Part shown: positions 33,095 to 40,910 of the stretch, piece by piece
How the letters are laid out: each line of letters starts with the position of its first letter
Position numbering within the stretch: position 1 is the stretch's first letter
Source of the DNA: Mycobacterium gordonae
GTDB taxonomy: Bacteria > Actinomycetota > Actinomycetes > Mycobacteriales > Mycobacteriaceae
DNA: 64,000 nucleotides
Assembly: GCF_001417955.2 (NCBI RefSeq)
Contig: NZ_LKTM01000001.1
Coordinates: forward strand, 1-64,000
Reading direction: 5' to 3'
Made by a program: the position numbers and the translations under genes
The notes under the pieces: generated by a model
The model's input: only the letters and a program-made list of their open reading frames with translations
Database searches by the model: none
What the model was told of the DNA's origin: nothing

Positions 33095-34797
33095 CAGGAG
33101 GCGCCCGCCGTTTGATGCGCCGGCGCGGCCTGCGCTCGTAGGCGTCGTTCAATCTCCCGGCGCAATTCGTGTTTGAGAACCTTGCCGGTGGCCGTCATCG
33201 GCAGCGAATCGACGACCTCGACGCGCTCGGGCGTCTTCTGGATCGGCATGCCCCGCTCGAGCAGAAACTCGCGAATTTCATCGACGGTCGGCGCGTCGTG
33301 GCCAACGGCAGCAACCAGAAAGCAGCACACCTTTTCACCCAGCCGCTCGTCGGGCATGCCCACCACGGCGGCGGCGTGCAGCGAAGGATGGTGGGCCAGA
33401 TGATCTTCGATTTCGCGGACGCTGATGTTCATGCCACCGCGAATGACGATGTCTTTGGTCCGCCCGGTCACCCGGACGTAGCCGTCCTCGGTCATCGTTC
33501 CCAGATCGCCGGACCTGGAAAACCCGCTGCTGGTGAAGAGGGCCGTTGTTTCCTCGGGACTGGCCAGGTATTCGATCATGTGCGCGGGGCCGCGGTAGGC
33601 GATGTCACCCTCGATACCACGAGATACTTCATCGCCGTCGGGTCCGACGATCCTGACTTCCGCCCCGGGCAAGGCGCGGCCATCGGAGGTCAAGGCCCGG
33701 GACACGTCGTCAGTCACTGAACATGTTGTGGTAACCAGGTTTTCGCTGCGACCGTACAGGCTGAGAACTTTGACATTGGGGAGTTTCGCGCTGGATCGCT
33801 CGACGACGGCGGCCGGTATGGGTGCACCCGCACACGTCCACATGCGCAACGTGGACAGGTCATGGCGTTGCGCGTCGTACTCCGACAGCAGCGTGTGCAG
33901 GAAGGTCGGGGCGGTGACCGCGGCAGTGCAGCCGAAGCGCTGGATCTCATCGATGGCGCGTGCCGGATCCCACTTGGCCATAACGTGTGTCGACGCGCCG
34001 GCCAGCAGAGGCAGCAACACGCTGGTGACCAGCCCGGTGGTGTGGGCGATCGGGGAGGGGCCGAACTGGACGTCGTTCGCGGTGTAGCCGAATGGCTCGA
34101 TCAGCGAACGGGACCCCGAGCAATAAGTGTTGAAGGTGTGCACACACCCCTTTGATCGCGAGGTGGTCCCAGACGTGTACACGATGACAAACGGGTCGTC
34201 TGCGCCGGGCGGGTCGCCCAGTTCTGCCCGCGCGCTGTCGTCGTCGGTGTCGGCTTCCAACTGGCTGAGGGTGAACACGTTCGGGTGCGCCCGGGCGGCC
34301 TGCCCGCCTGTTGTATCAGGCCTGGCGACGACGATCCTGAGATCCGAATCATCCTCGCGGAGAGTGAGATACATGCCCAGATAGTCGAATTTGCCGAACT
34401 GCTCCGGAGTGAACACCGCACGTACACCGGCATTCGACATCACGTAGGCGACGTCTTCATGCCGATAGATCGGCATGATCGGCACCATGATGACGCCAAG
34501 CCGCGACAACGCGGTCAGCACCTGGATGAACTCCACCCAGTTGGGCAACTGAACGGCGGCGGTGTCGCCGCGTCGCAAGCCCTGCCGGTGTAGCCCGACC
34601 GCCAGGCGTTGGCCGGCCTTGAAGAGCTCCTTGAACGTCAGTGATCGGGTTCCGTCGGTGGCGAACACCTTGTCCGGGGTTTCCTCCACGCGCCGGACCA
34701 GCAGGTCGTGGAAGGTGTCAGTGGACCACAGGCCGGTTCGGTAGTAGTGGTCAATCTCGTTGCGGCTGTAGCGGACTGTGTAGGAGCTCGGCTTCAT
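33094..34797 (-). CDS. Acyl-CoA ligase (FadD/AliA-like AMP-binding enzyme)
   Basis: A 567-residue ANL-superfamily ligase: P-loop IVYTSGTTSRSKGC, SLYGRSENLVTT, SGDLGTMTEDGYVRVTGRTKDIVIRGGMNIS, and the catalytic lysine in MTATGKVLKHELR. LPNWVEFIQVLTALSRLGVIMVPIMPIYRHED is like AliA, the cyclohexanecarboxylate-CoA ligase. The start MKPSSYTVRYS at 34797 has GAGGAA 8 bp upstream. It is the first gene of the unit ligase-ACAD-CoA-transferase and has operator site 2 about 75 bp upstream. It likely activates the acid substrate of the regulon. Confidence 0.92.
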   Translation of the reverse strand: MKPSSYTVRYSRNEIDHYYRTGLWSTDTFHDLLVRRVEETPDKVFATDGTRSLTFKELFKAGQRLAVGLHRQGLRRGDTAAVQLPNWVEFIQVLTALSRLGVIMVPIMPIYRHEDVAYVMSNAGVRAVFTPEQFGKFDYLGMYLTLREDDSDLRIVVARPDTTGGQAARAHPNVFTLSQLEADTDDDSARAELGDPPGADDPFVIVYTSGTTSRSKGCVHTFNTYCSGSRSLIEPFGYTANDVQFGPSPIAHTTGLVTSVLLPLLAGASTHVMAKWDPARAIDEIQRFGCTAAVTAPTFLHTLLSEYDAQRHDLSTLRMWTCAGAPIPAAVVERSSAKLPNVKVLSLYGRSENLVTTTCSVTDDVSRALTSDGRALPGAEVRIVGPDGDEVSRGIEGDIAYRGPAHMIEYLASPEETTALFTSSGFSRSGDLGTMTEDGYVRVTGRTKDIVIRGGMNISVREIEDHLAHHPSLHAAAVVGMPDERLGEKVCCFLVAAVGHDAPTVDEIREFLLERGMPIQKTPERVEVVDSLPMTATGKVLKHELRREIERRLRAQAAPAHQTAGAS

Positions 34798-34871
34798 CGC
34801 ATTGTTCCTCGGCTCAGGGGATCCGCCTGCGTGGGATGGGCCCGACGGAGTCATAATCATCGAATTGTAGA

Positions 34872-34884
34872 ATGGTCAGACCGA
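34872..34884 (-). promoter_or_regulatory. GntR-type operator, site 2 (before acyl-CoA ligase)
   Basis: The plus strand reads ATGGTCAGACCGA, matching the consensus except the last two bases. It lies 75 bp upstream of the ligase start in the 123-bp gap after the enoyl-CoA hydratase gene. Confidence 0.65.
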
Positions 34885-34920
34885 AACGGCAAGGACGGCA
34901 ATTGCGCTGGAAGCACAACG

Positions 34921-35742
34921 TTACGCGTTGTGCCAGCGCGGCGAACGCTTCTCCTTGAAGGCCAGTACCCCTTCAGCCAGATCTTCGGTGGTGAACGCCA
35001 AGGCGAGTTGGGCCTGCAGGTAGTCCAACGCCGATTCCAGCGGTAGGTCCCGGGTCGCCGCCAACGCCCGCTTGCCCATGCCGAGCAACAACGGCGACTT
35101 GGCGGCGATGGCGGAAACCCATTGGCGCAGCGCCTCGTCGAACTCTCCGTCGGGTACCACCTTGTTGACCAAACCCGCAGCGGCGGCTTCGGTGGCGCTG
35201 ATCAACCGACCGGTCATCATCAGCTCATTGGCGACCAGCCGTCCGGTAGCCCGGAAGATCAATGCCGAGATCATGAACGGAAATGCTCCGACGTTGATCT
35301 CGGGGCATCCCAGCCGCACTGACGACTTGGCGATGACGAGATCGCAGGCCAGCGCGATGCCGAGCGCGCCGGCCAGGACATCGCCGTTCGCGGCACAGAC
35401 CACCGGCTTGTCGATATTGGTCAGGGTGCGAAACAGGTTAGGAAAACGGCCCAGTCCGGCGTACTTCGCGATCGTGGGGCGATTGTCGGCGAACGCATCC
35501 AGATTGCCTCCCGACGAGAAGATACGTGGGTGCGAGGAGGTCAGCACGATGACCCTCACCCGAGAGTCGGCTGCCGCGCGCTGCAGCAGTTGGCCCAACT
35601 GATCGAGCAGCAAGTCGGACAGCGCGTTGCGGCGCTCGGGATCATTCAGCGTCAGGTAAGCGGCCAGAGCCGCGTTGTCTTCCGGGGTGCCGGCGACGGC
35701 CTCTTCGAGTCGGTACGTGACCAGTTCGGGGGATGGGGCCAC
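34921..35742 (-). CDS. Enoyl-CoA hydratase/isomerase family protein
   Basis: A 273-residue crotonase: AAYLTLNDPERRNALSD, oxyanion-hole FSSGGNLDAFA and VVCAANGDVLAGALGIALACDLVIA, then GCPEINVGAFPFMISALIFRATG and a C-terminal FKEKRSPRWHNA. It likely hydrates a cyclic or linear enoyl-CoA (a BadK-like role fits the BadI context). It lies 10 bp after the MDR gene on the same strand, in the unit driven from operator site 3. Confidence 0.92.
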   Translation of the reverse strand: MAPSPELVTYRLEEAVAGTPEDNAALAAYLTLNDPERRNALSDLLLDQLGQLLQRAAADSRVRVIVLTSSHPRIFSSGGNLDAFADNRPTIAKYAGLGRFPNLFRTLTNIDKPVVCAANGDVLAGALGIALACDLVIAKSSVRLGCPEINVGAFPFMISALIFRATGRLVANELMMTGRLISATEAAAAGLVNKVVPDGEFDEALRQWVSAIAAKSPLLLGMGKRALAATRDLPLESALDYLQAQLALAFTTEDLAEGVLAFKEKRSPRWHNA

Positions 35743-35752
35743 GGTGCACCTC

Positions 35753-36733
35753 CTAGTCGTGGGTCAGTACGCATTTGCCGAACGTGCGTCCATGCTCGAG
35801 GTATCGGTGCGCTTCGGCCGCCTGGTCCAGCCCGAACACCCTGTCGATCTCGGGTGCGCGCACCGAACGCCGATCGAACATGTCGAGCAGGCCCGCGAAA
35901 TCTCTGCCGCTGCCCATGGTTGTGCCGAGGAGATCGAATTGACCGAAGTAGAAGCCGCGAATGTCCATCAGGGCGTTCTGTCCGGCGTTGGCGCCCAGCA
36001 CCACCAGTCGGCCGCCGGGCCGCAAAGCGCGCACGGACTCACTCCAACGGCCGACAGGGTCGAGGACCAGATCGAATCCGCCGTTGTCCGGTGACATGGC
36101 ACGGGCGTGCTCGGGCCACTCCGGCACGCTGTGCAACACCCCGCCGCGAGCACCCGCGGAGACGGCGCGCTCGATGGTGTCGGCCGAGGAAGAGGTCACC
36201 GTGATACTCGCTCCGACCGCGACGGCGAGCGCGATCGCCATCGTGGCGATTCCGCCACCGGCGCCGATCACCAGCATGGATTCACCGGACCGTAGCCGTC
36301 CGCGGGCAAACAGGGCCCGGTAGGTCGTCAGGCCGACCAGCGGCAGCGCCGCCGCCTCGGTCCAGCTCAGGCCTGGCGGCTTGGGGGCCACGCAGTCGAC
36401 GGGAACACTGACCAGCTCCGCGTAGGTCCCGGGTGTGCGATCGCCTAAAATCTCCCAGCCGTTACCGGGCGCCTCATCGCGGTCGCCCCAGTTCAGGGAC
36501 GGCAACACCAGAACGTGCTCTCCGGTGTCGGTGCGGACCCCGGCTCCGTCGGCCCCGATGATGTGTGGCAGCGGTGAACGGTAGCGGCCCTGGCGGACCA
36601 GGACGTCGTGCCAATTCAGCGCGCTTGCGCGCAATGCCACGGTCACCCAGCCCGGTCGTGCGGCGGGATCGGGAAATTCCCCGGGGCGCAACACTTCTGC
36701 GCTGCCGAACTCCTGCATGACCACCGCGCGCAC
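35753..36733 (-). CDS. Zinc-type MDR oxidoreductase (quinone-oxidoreductase-like)
   Basis: A 326-residue MDR-family protein (VRAVVMQEFGSAEVLRPGEFPDP, ALNWHDVLVRQGRY, IIGADGAGV, VIGAGGGIATMAIALAVAVGASITVTSSS). The classical zinc Cys/His pair is absent (NWHDVL), so it resembles quinone oxidoreductases or enoyl reductases that work without zinc. The start is the GTG at 36733, 5 bp after AGGAGG; the earlier GTG at 36739 overlaps the ribosome site. Operator site 3 lies 12 bp upstream. Likely NADPH-dependent reductase in the regulon. Confidence 0.9.
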   Translation of the reverse strand: MRAVVMQEFGSAEVLRPGEFPDPAARPGWVTVALRASALNWHDVLVRQGRYRSPLPHIIGADGAGVRTDTGEHVLVLPSLNWGDRDEAPGNGWEILGDRTPGTYAELVSVPVDCVAPKPPGLSWTEAAALPLVGLTTYRALFARGRLRSGESMLVIGAGGGIATMAIALAVAVGASITVTSSSADTIERAVSAGARGGVLHSVPEWPEHARAMSPDNGGFDLVLDPVGRWSESVRALRPGGRLVVLGANAGQNALMDIRGFYFGQFDLLGTTMGSGRDFAGLLDMFDRRSVRAPEIDRVFGLDQAAEAHRYLEHGRTFGKCVLTHD

Positions 36734-36744
36734 GATCACCTCCT

Positions 36745-36757
36745 ATGGCCTGACCAT
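36745..36757 (-). promoter_or_regulatory. GntR-type operator, site 3 (before MDR/enoyl-CoA hydratase unit)
   Basis: The plus strand reads ATGGCCTGACCAT; a further half-site AGACCAT follows at 36760. It lies just upstream of the MDR ribosome site, where binding would block a leader-poor transcript. Confidence 0.6.
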
Positions 36758-36902
36758 TAGACCATTGCGTCGTGAGTGCGCACAAGCGAATACGGGCGCG
36801 GCATTTCCAGGGGTGACGGGGAGCGCCCCGCGAATGACGCCGAGCAAATAAGGGCAGTGACCCCATTGTGTCGCACGCAACACCATCCTATACTTTGGTC
36901 CA

Positions 36903-36915
36903 ATGGTCTGACCGT
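36903..36915 (+). promoter_or_regulatory. GntR-type operator, site 4 (before luxR-luxR-menB unit)
   Basis: ATGGTCTGACCGT, 37 bp upstream of the first LuxR start. An extra half-site TTGGTC precedes it at 36895. With site 3 it forms a divergent control region of about 220 bp. Confidence 0.65.
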
Positions 36916-36952
36916 AATGCTTCGGCTGGCTCCAACGACGGGAGGAGAGGTG

Positions 36953-38107
36953 ATGGTTTCACGAATGCCGAGTGTCTCCGTCGCGGAGGATCCGATTGTG
37001 ATCGCACGTGCTGAAACAATCGTCGCGGCCGCTGCCGAACACCTTAAAGTGGCGCCGTTCGAATTGTCGCCGATCGCGTTGGAACACCAGTTGGCCAGCT
37101 TGCGGAAAGGGCTCGAGCAGCACTTGGCGGCGCCGTCCGGAACAGTAGATGAGTGGGCGGCGACCAACGAAATCTTGATCTCGATCCTGAGCTTGCAATG
37201 CGAACTCCTCGACCTCGACTTGGCACGCCGGGTCAAGTCGATGTCGGAGATACGCAATGCCCTGAAGTTCCTCAGAGGACTGCCGCCACGAAAGATGATC
37301 TATGCGGCCCCCGAGGTCCTGAGTCGGGAGTTGGCTTTCGCGCGGACGATGATCTCCACCGTGCGCGGTTCGGTGTGGCTGCCCCAACGGCTACACATCG
37401 AAAACGAAAAGGCAGATCCCAATTCGCGCAAGTTCCTGGATTACGTGGCCAGTCGCCACATCCAACTGGCGGACGCCCCGCTGGAGACAGAACTCGTCCG
37501 CAAGCGGAGCGGTGCATTCGCGCCGTCGCCGATGAATGACAAACGCACGTTCAAGGAGATCGTCGAGGTCGCAGGCTGCTCGGGCTACATAGCCGCACCA
37601 ATTACCGTTCAAGGCAGGGCAATCGGAATACTGCACGCCGACCGTCCCAAGCCCCACGGACTGGTGACGATGGACCATCTCGAGCAGTTGGAGGCTTTCG
37701 CCGAATGCCTGTCCGTGGCATTCGAGAGTGCGGCGCTTGAGGAAAAGGCGGCGCAGCAGCGCGTCGAAGTCGACAAGTTGTGTGGCAACGTGGACGAACT
37801 TCTCGGCGGGTCAGGTCGCCCGGTGTTGTGGCCCGTGCCGGGTGAGGCACCGGGGACCCGGCAAGGTGCCGTTAGCCGCCGCGAACAACCCACTGCCTCC
37901 GCCTTGACCTCTCGCGAACGCGAGATCATGTCGCATGTGGCCACCGGCGCCACCAACGGACAGATTGCCCGATGCCTGGTGATTTCCGAAGGGACCGTGA
38001 AGTCCCATCTGAAACACATTGCCAAGAAGTTGAATACCTCAAGCAGAGCAGCGGCGGTCGCGACCTATGCGGGCGTCGGCACAAGTGAACTCGGGGTAGC
38101 CCGATGA
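36953..38107 (+). CDS. GAF-like domain LuxR-family transcriptional regulator
   Basis: A 384-residue protein starting MVSRMPSVSVAEDP with a GGGAGGAG site upstream. Residues about 110-260 resemble a GAF sensor (EVAGCSGYIAAPITVQGRAIGILHADRPK), and the last 65 residues are a LuxR helix-turn-helix (LTSREREIMSHVATGATNGQIARCLVISEGTVKSHLKHIAKKLNTSSRAAAVATY). It is the first gene of a coupled unit with a second LuxR and a MenB homologue. Operator site 4 places it under the GntR protein, suggesting a two-tier control circuit. Confidence 0.9.
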   Translation: MVSRMPSVSVAEDPIVIARAETIVAAAAEHLKVAPFELSPIALEHQLASLRKGLEQHLAAPSGTVDEWAATNEILISILSLQCELLDLDLARRVKSMSEIRNALKFLRGLPPRKMIYAAPEVLSRELAFARTMISTVRGSVWLPQRLHIENEKADPNSRKFLDYVASRHIQLADAPLETELVRKRSGAFAPSPMNDKRTFKEIVEVAGCSGYIAAPITVQGRAIGILHADRPKPHGLVTMDHLEQLEAFAECLSVAFESAALEEKAAQQRVEVDKLCGNVDELLGGSGRPVLWPVPGEAPGTRQGAVSRREQPTASALTSREREIMSHVATGATNGQIARCLVISEGTVKSHLKHIAKKLNTSSRAAAVATYAGVGTSELGVAR

Positions 38108-39192
38108 ACGCGCGCGCGATCGTGGCGCGTCTCAACGAACTCGATGGACGGCTGTGTGGCGCATTCGGTGTGTCCCGATCAGACGACGCGACGACACTCG
38201 ACGAGGCAATCACGATGGCGGCCGCCACCACTGAGCGACTGGTCACCCGGGAGGGCGGCGTCGGTGACTGTGCCGAGTCGCCGATCGGATGCCTGCACCT
38301 GACGGAATTCCTGCAAGCTCAAGTGGAGGCGCGCCAGATGAAGGCGGGAGAGAGCGTCGATCTGGTGCGCTCGTTGACCGCTGGTGTCCGGCGAATGAAG
38401 AAGGCCGGATCGCTGCAGGGACTCGGCCGCCAAGCATGCACCGAACTCTGCGAGGTGCTCGGCTTCGACAGCGCGATGCTTTCCTTCGTCGAAGACGACG
38501 GATTCGTCGTCGAGGAGTCCGACCACGGTCTCGGTGGACCTACGGTGATCCCGCGTCGTGAATGCGCGGCCGAGCGAGCCTGTATTCGCTTGCTCAACAC
38601 CACGGGGACGGATGACGCCGAAATGCCGGGTTCGCCCGGGTATCGGGAACTGCTTGGCTCGGTCCACTATTTGGTGGCTCCCGTCATCTCGAAAACGCGG
38701 GTTGTCGCTCTCATCCACGTCGCGCGTCGGGGTGCAGGGGCGGTCGCTGCCGCCGACGTCGATGTGCTCGACGCGTTCGCCTCAGCCTATTCGCTGCTGC
38801 ACGAGAGAATGCTGAATACCGAACGGGTGCAACAGCAGCGGAACTCGATTGCCCGTGCGGCGGCCCGGCTGACCGAGGAAGCAGACCGAATTGCCGCAGC
38901 AGCCATAAGCTTCGACGTCGAGTGCGACGATCGTGTGGAGTCGCCGGCGATGGCAGCGGATTCCCTGCTGACGGCGACGCTTTCGCATCGTGAACGACAA
39001 GTGTTCGAGAGGCTGGTGCTGGGCGCCTCCAACGCCGAGATTGCCGACGAGCTCGTCATCACGATCGAGACGGTCAAGACGCATGTGAAGCGGATCCTTC
39101 GCAAGATCGGCGCTATCAACCGGTCCGAGGCGATCGCCCTCTACATGGACGACACCCGGAGCGCCTACCGGCGTCACAGCCGCAACCGATGA
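38104..39192 (+). CDS. GAF-like domain LuxR-family transcriptional regulator (second of tandem pair)
   Basis: A 362-residue protein overlapping the previous gene by ATGA. A sensor-like middle (LGRQACTELCEVLGFDSAMLSFVEDDGFVV ... VHYLVAPVISKTRVVALIHVARRG) precedes a C-terminal LuxR motif (LSHRERQVFERLVLGASNAEIADELVITIETVKTHVKRILRKIGAINRSEAIALYM). Paired regulators of similar layout, coupled in translation, could act as a heterodimer or respond to two related ligands. It is itself coupled to the MenB-like gene. Confidence 0.9.
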   Translation: MNARAIVARLNELDGRLCGAFGVSRSDDATTLDEAITMAAATTERLVTREGGVGDCAESPIGCLHLTEFLQAQVEARQMKAGESVDLVRSLTAGVRRMKKAGSLQGLGRQACTELCEVLGFDSAMLSFVEDDGFVVEESDHGLGGPTVIPRRECAAERACIRLLNTTGTDDAEMPGSPGYRELLGSVHYLVAPVISKTRVVALIHVARRGAGAVAAADVDVLDAFASAYSLLHERMLNTERVQQQRNSIARAAARLTEEADRIAAAAISFDVECDDRVESPAMAADSLLTATLSHRERQVFERLVLGASNAEIADELVITIETVKTHVKRILRKIGAINRSEAIALYMDDTRSAYRRHSRNR

Positions 39193-40091
39193 CCGACAAC
39201 CCCTTTCAGGCACCTGCATGGGCGTCGGTGGATGGATTCGCCGATCTCACCGATATCACCTACCACCGTCATGTCTCCGGCCCCACCGTGCGGGTGGCAT
39301 TCAACCGGCCAGAGGTGCGCAACGCGTTTCGGCCGCACACGGTCGATGAGCTGTATCGGGCGTTGGATCACGCCCGGATGTCCCCCGATGTGGGCGTGGT
39401 GCTGCTGACCGGTAACGGCCCATCGCCGAAAGACGGTGTTTGGGCCTTTTGTTCCGGCGGCGACCAACGCATCCGCGGCCGCAGCGGCTACCAGTACGCG
39501 AGCGGAGAAACCGCGGACACGGTCGACCAAGCGCGCGGCGGCCGGCTACACATCCTCGAGGTGCAGCGGTTGATCCGGTTCATGCCCAAGGTCGTCATCT
39601 GCCTGGTCAACGGATGGGCGGCCGGCGGCGGACACAGCCTGCATTCGACCTGCGACCTGACGCTGGCAAGCAGAGAGCACGCGCGCTTCAAGCAGACCGA
39701 CGCCGACGTCGGCAGCTTCGACGGCAGTTTCGGCAGCGCCTACCTGGCCCGCCAGGTCGGCCAGAAGTTCGCGCGCGAGATCTTCTTCCTGGGCCGGCCA
39801 TACACAGCCGAGCAGATGCATCGCATGGGCGCCGTCAACGAGGTCGTCGACCACGCCGAGCTGGAGATCGTAGGGTTGGAGTGGGCGACCGAGATCAACG
39901 GGAAGTCGCCTCAGGCGCAACGAATGTTGAAGTACGCCTTCAATCTGCTCGATGACGGGCTGGTAGGTCAGCAGTTGTTCGCCGGGGAGGCGACCAGGTT
40001 GGCATACATGACCGATGAGGCGGTCGAGGGCCGCAACGCGTTTCTGGAGAAGCGGCCGCCGGACTGGACACCATTCCCCCGTTATTTCTGA
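39189..40091 (+). CDS. menB: 1,4-dihydroxy-2-naphthoyl-CoA synthase (MenB) or close paralogue
   Basis: A 300-residue protein that follows M. tuberculosis MenB almost residue for residue from memory (DLTDITYHRHV, VRVAFNRPEVRNAFRPHTVDELYRALDHARMSPDVGVVLLTGNGPSPKDG, PDWTPFPRYF). Active-site equivalents Asp171, Ser176, Asp178 and Tyr273 align to Mtb Asp185, Ser190, Asp192 and Tyr287 with a constant offset of 14. MenB closes a ring by Dieckmann condensation in menaquinone synthesis. Here it is coupled (ATGA) to LuxR regulators in a catabolic regulon with no other men gene in view, so it may be a second copy with a new role. Confidence 0.85.
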   Translation: MTDNPFQAPAWASVDGFADLTDITYHRHVSGPTVRVAFNRPEVRNAFRPHTVDELYRALDHARMSPDVGVVLLTGNGPSPKDGVWAFCSGGDQRIRGRSGYQYASGETADTVDQARGGRLHILEVQRLIRFMPKVVICLVNGWAAGGGHSLHSTCDLTLASREHARFKQTDADVGSFDGSFGSAYLARQVGQKFAREIFFLGRPYTAEQMHRMGAVNEVVDHAELEIVGLEWATEINGKSPQAQRMLKYAFNLLDDGLVGQQLFAGEATRLAYMTDEAVEGRNAFLEKRPPDWTPFPRYF

Positions 40092-40112
40092 ACCACTGCG
40101 GCGGCTGGATGG

Positions 40113-40910
40113 CTATGCCGCAGAAATGCCGCCATTGACGCTGATGGCCTGCCCGGTCAACCGCGCGGCTGCCGGGCTGCAGAGGAACACCGTCAGCGCC
40201 GCAATATCTTCGGCCGTCGGCACACCGAGCTGAGCTTGCTGTGCGGCTCGGGCAAACAGCTTGCCGCTGAATCCATCTGCGGTGATGCGCTCGGTCGAGG
40301 CGGTGCCATGGACCAGCGACGGCGTCAGCGCGTTGGCGCGGATACCGTAGCGCTTCTCCTCGATGGCGATGGTCCGGGTGAACATCACGATGGCCGCTTT
40401 CGCGGCGCCGATCACCGTTTCGCCAGGCGTGGCGGTCTTCGCGGCGTCCGACGCTACGTTCACAATCACACCACCTCGGCGATCGCGCATGCCCGGCAGC
40501 ACGGCGCTCGCCAGATACATTGACGGCAAGGCTAATTGGGTCAGCATGCGACCGATGTCGGCGGTCGGGATGTTGATGAACAGCTCGGGCCGGACGTCGG
40601 CGGCGGTGGTGCACATCAGAATGTCGATACCCGAAAGAATGCGATCGGCTTCTGCCGCGACGGTAGCCGCGGTGGTGGGATCGGTGGCGTCGCCGGCGAT
40701 GAAATGCGCGGCTGCGCCAAGTTCGGCGATGGACTTCGCGGCAAGCTCGCCGCGCTCGGCGTTGCGGCCGACGATCACGATCCGCGGCACGCCGGCCGCG
40801 GCCAGTGCTCGCGCTGAGGCCAGGCCGATGCCGGCGGTGCCGCCGACGATCAGCGCGGTGGAGGCGTCGAGGTCTTTGGGGGCATGCAGTTCGGTGCGCT
40901 CGGTAGTCAT
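40113..40910 (-). CDS. SDR family oxidoreductase
   Basis: A 265-residue SDR: VGGTAGIGLASARALAAAGV, a central CTTAADVRPELF in place of NNAG, catalytic-like region NVASDAAKTATPGETVIGAAKAAIVMFTR, and SVNGGISAA at the end. The usual YxxxK tyrosine is replaced (GETVIGAAKAA reads V-I-G-A-A-K), so activity may be altered. The start MTTERTELHAP at 40910 overlaps the hydrolase stop (ATGA). It lies in the unit headed by operator site 5. Confidence 0.87.
   Translation of the reverse strand: MTTERTELHAPKDLDASTALIVGGTAGIGLASARALAAAGVPRIVIVGRNAERGELAAKSIAELGAAAHFIAGDATDPTTAATVAAEADRILSGIDILMCTTAADVRPELFINIPTADIGRMLTQLALPSMYLASAVLPGMRDRRGGVIVNVASDAAKTATPGETVIGAAKAAIVMFTRTIAIEEKRYGIRANALTPSLVHGTASTERITADGFSGKLFARAAQQAQLGVPTAEDIAALTVFLCSPAAARLTGQAISVNGGISAA

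Noticed and set aside
39189..40091. Plain enoyl-CoA hydratase call
   Set aside because: Sequence and active-site residues match MenB specifically, including the C-terminal Tyr273.
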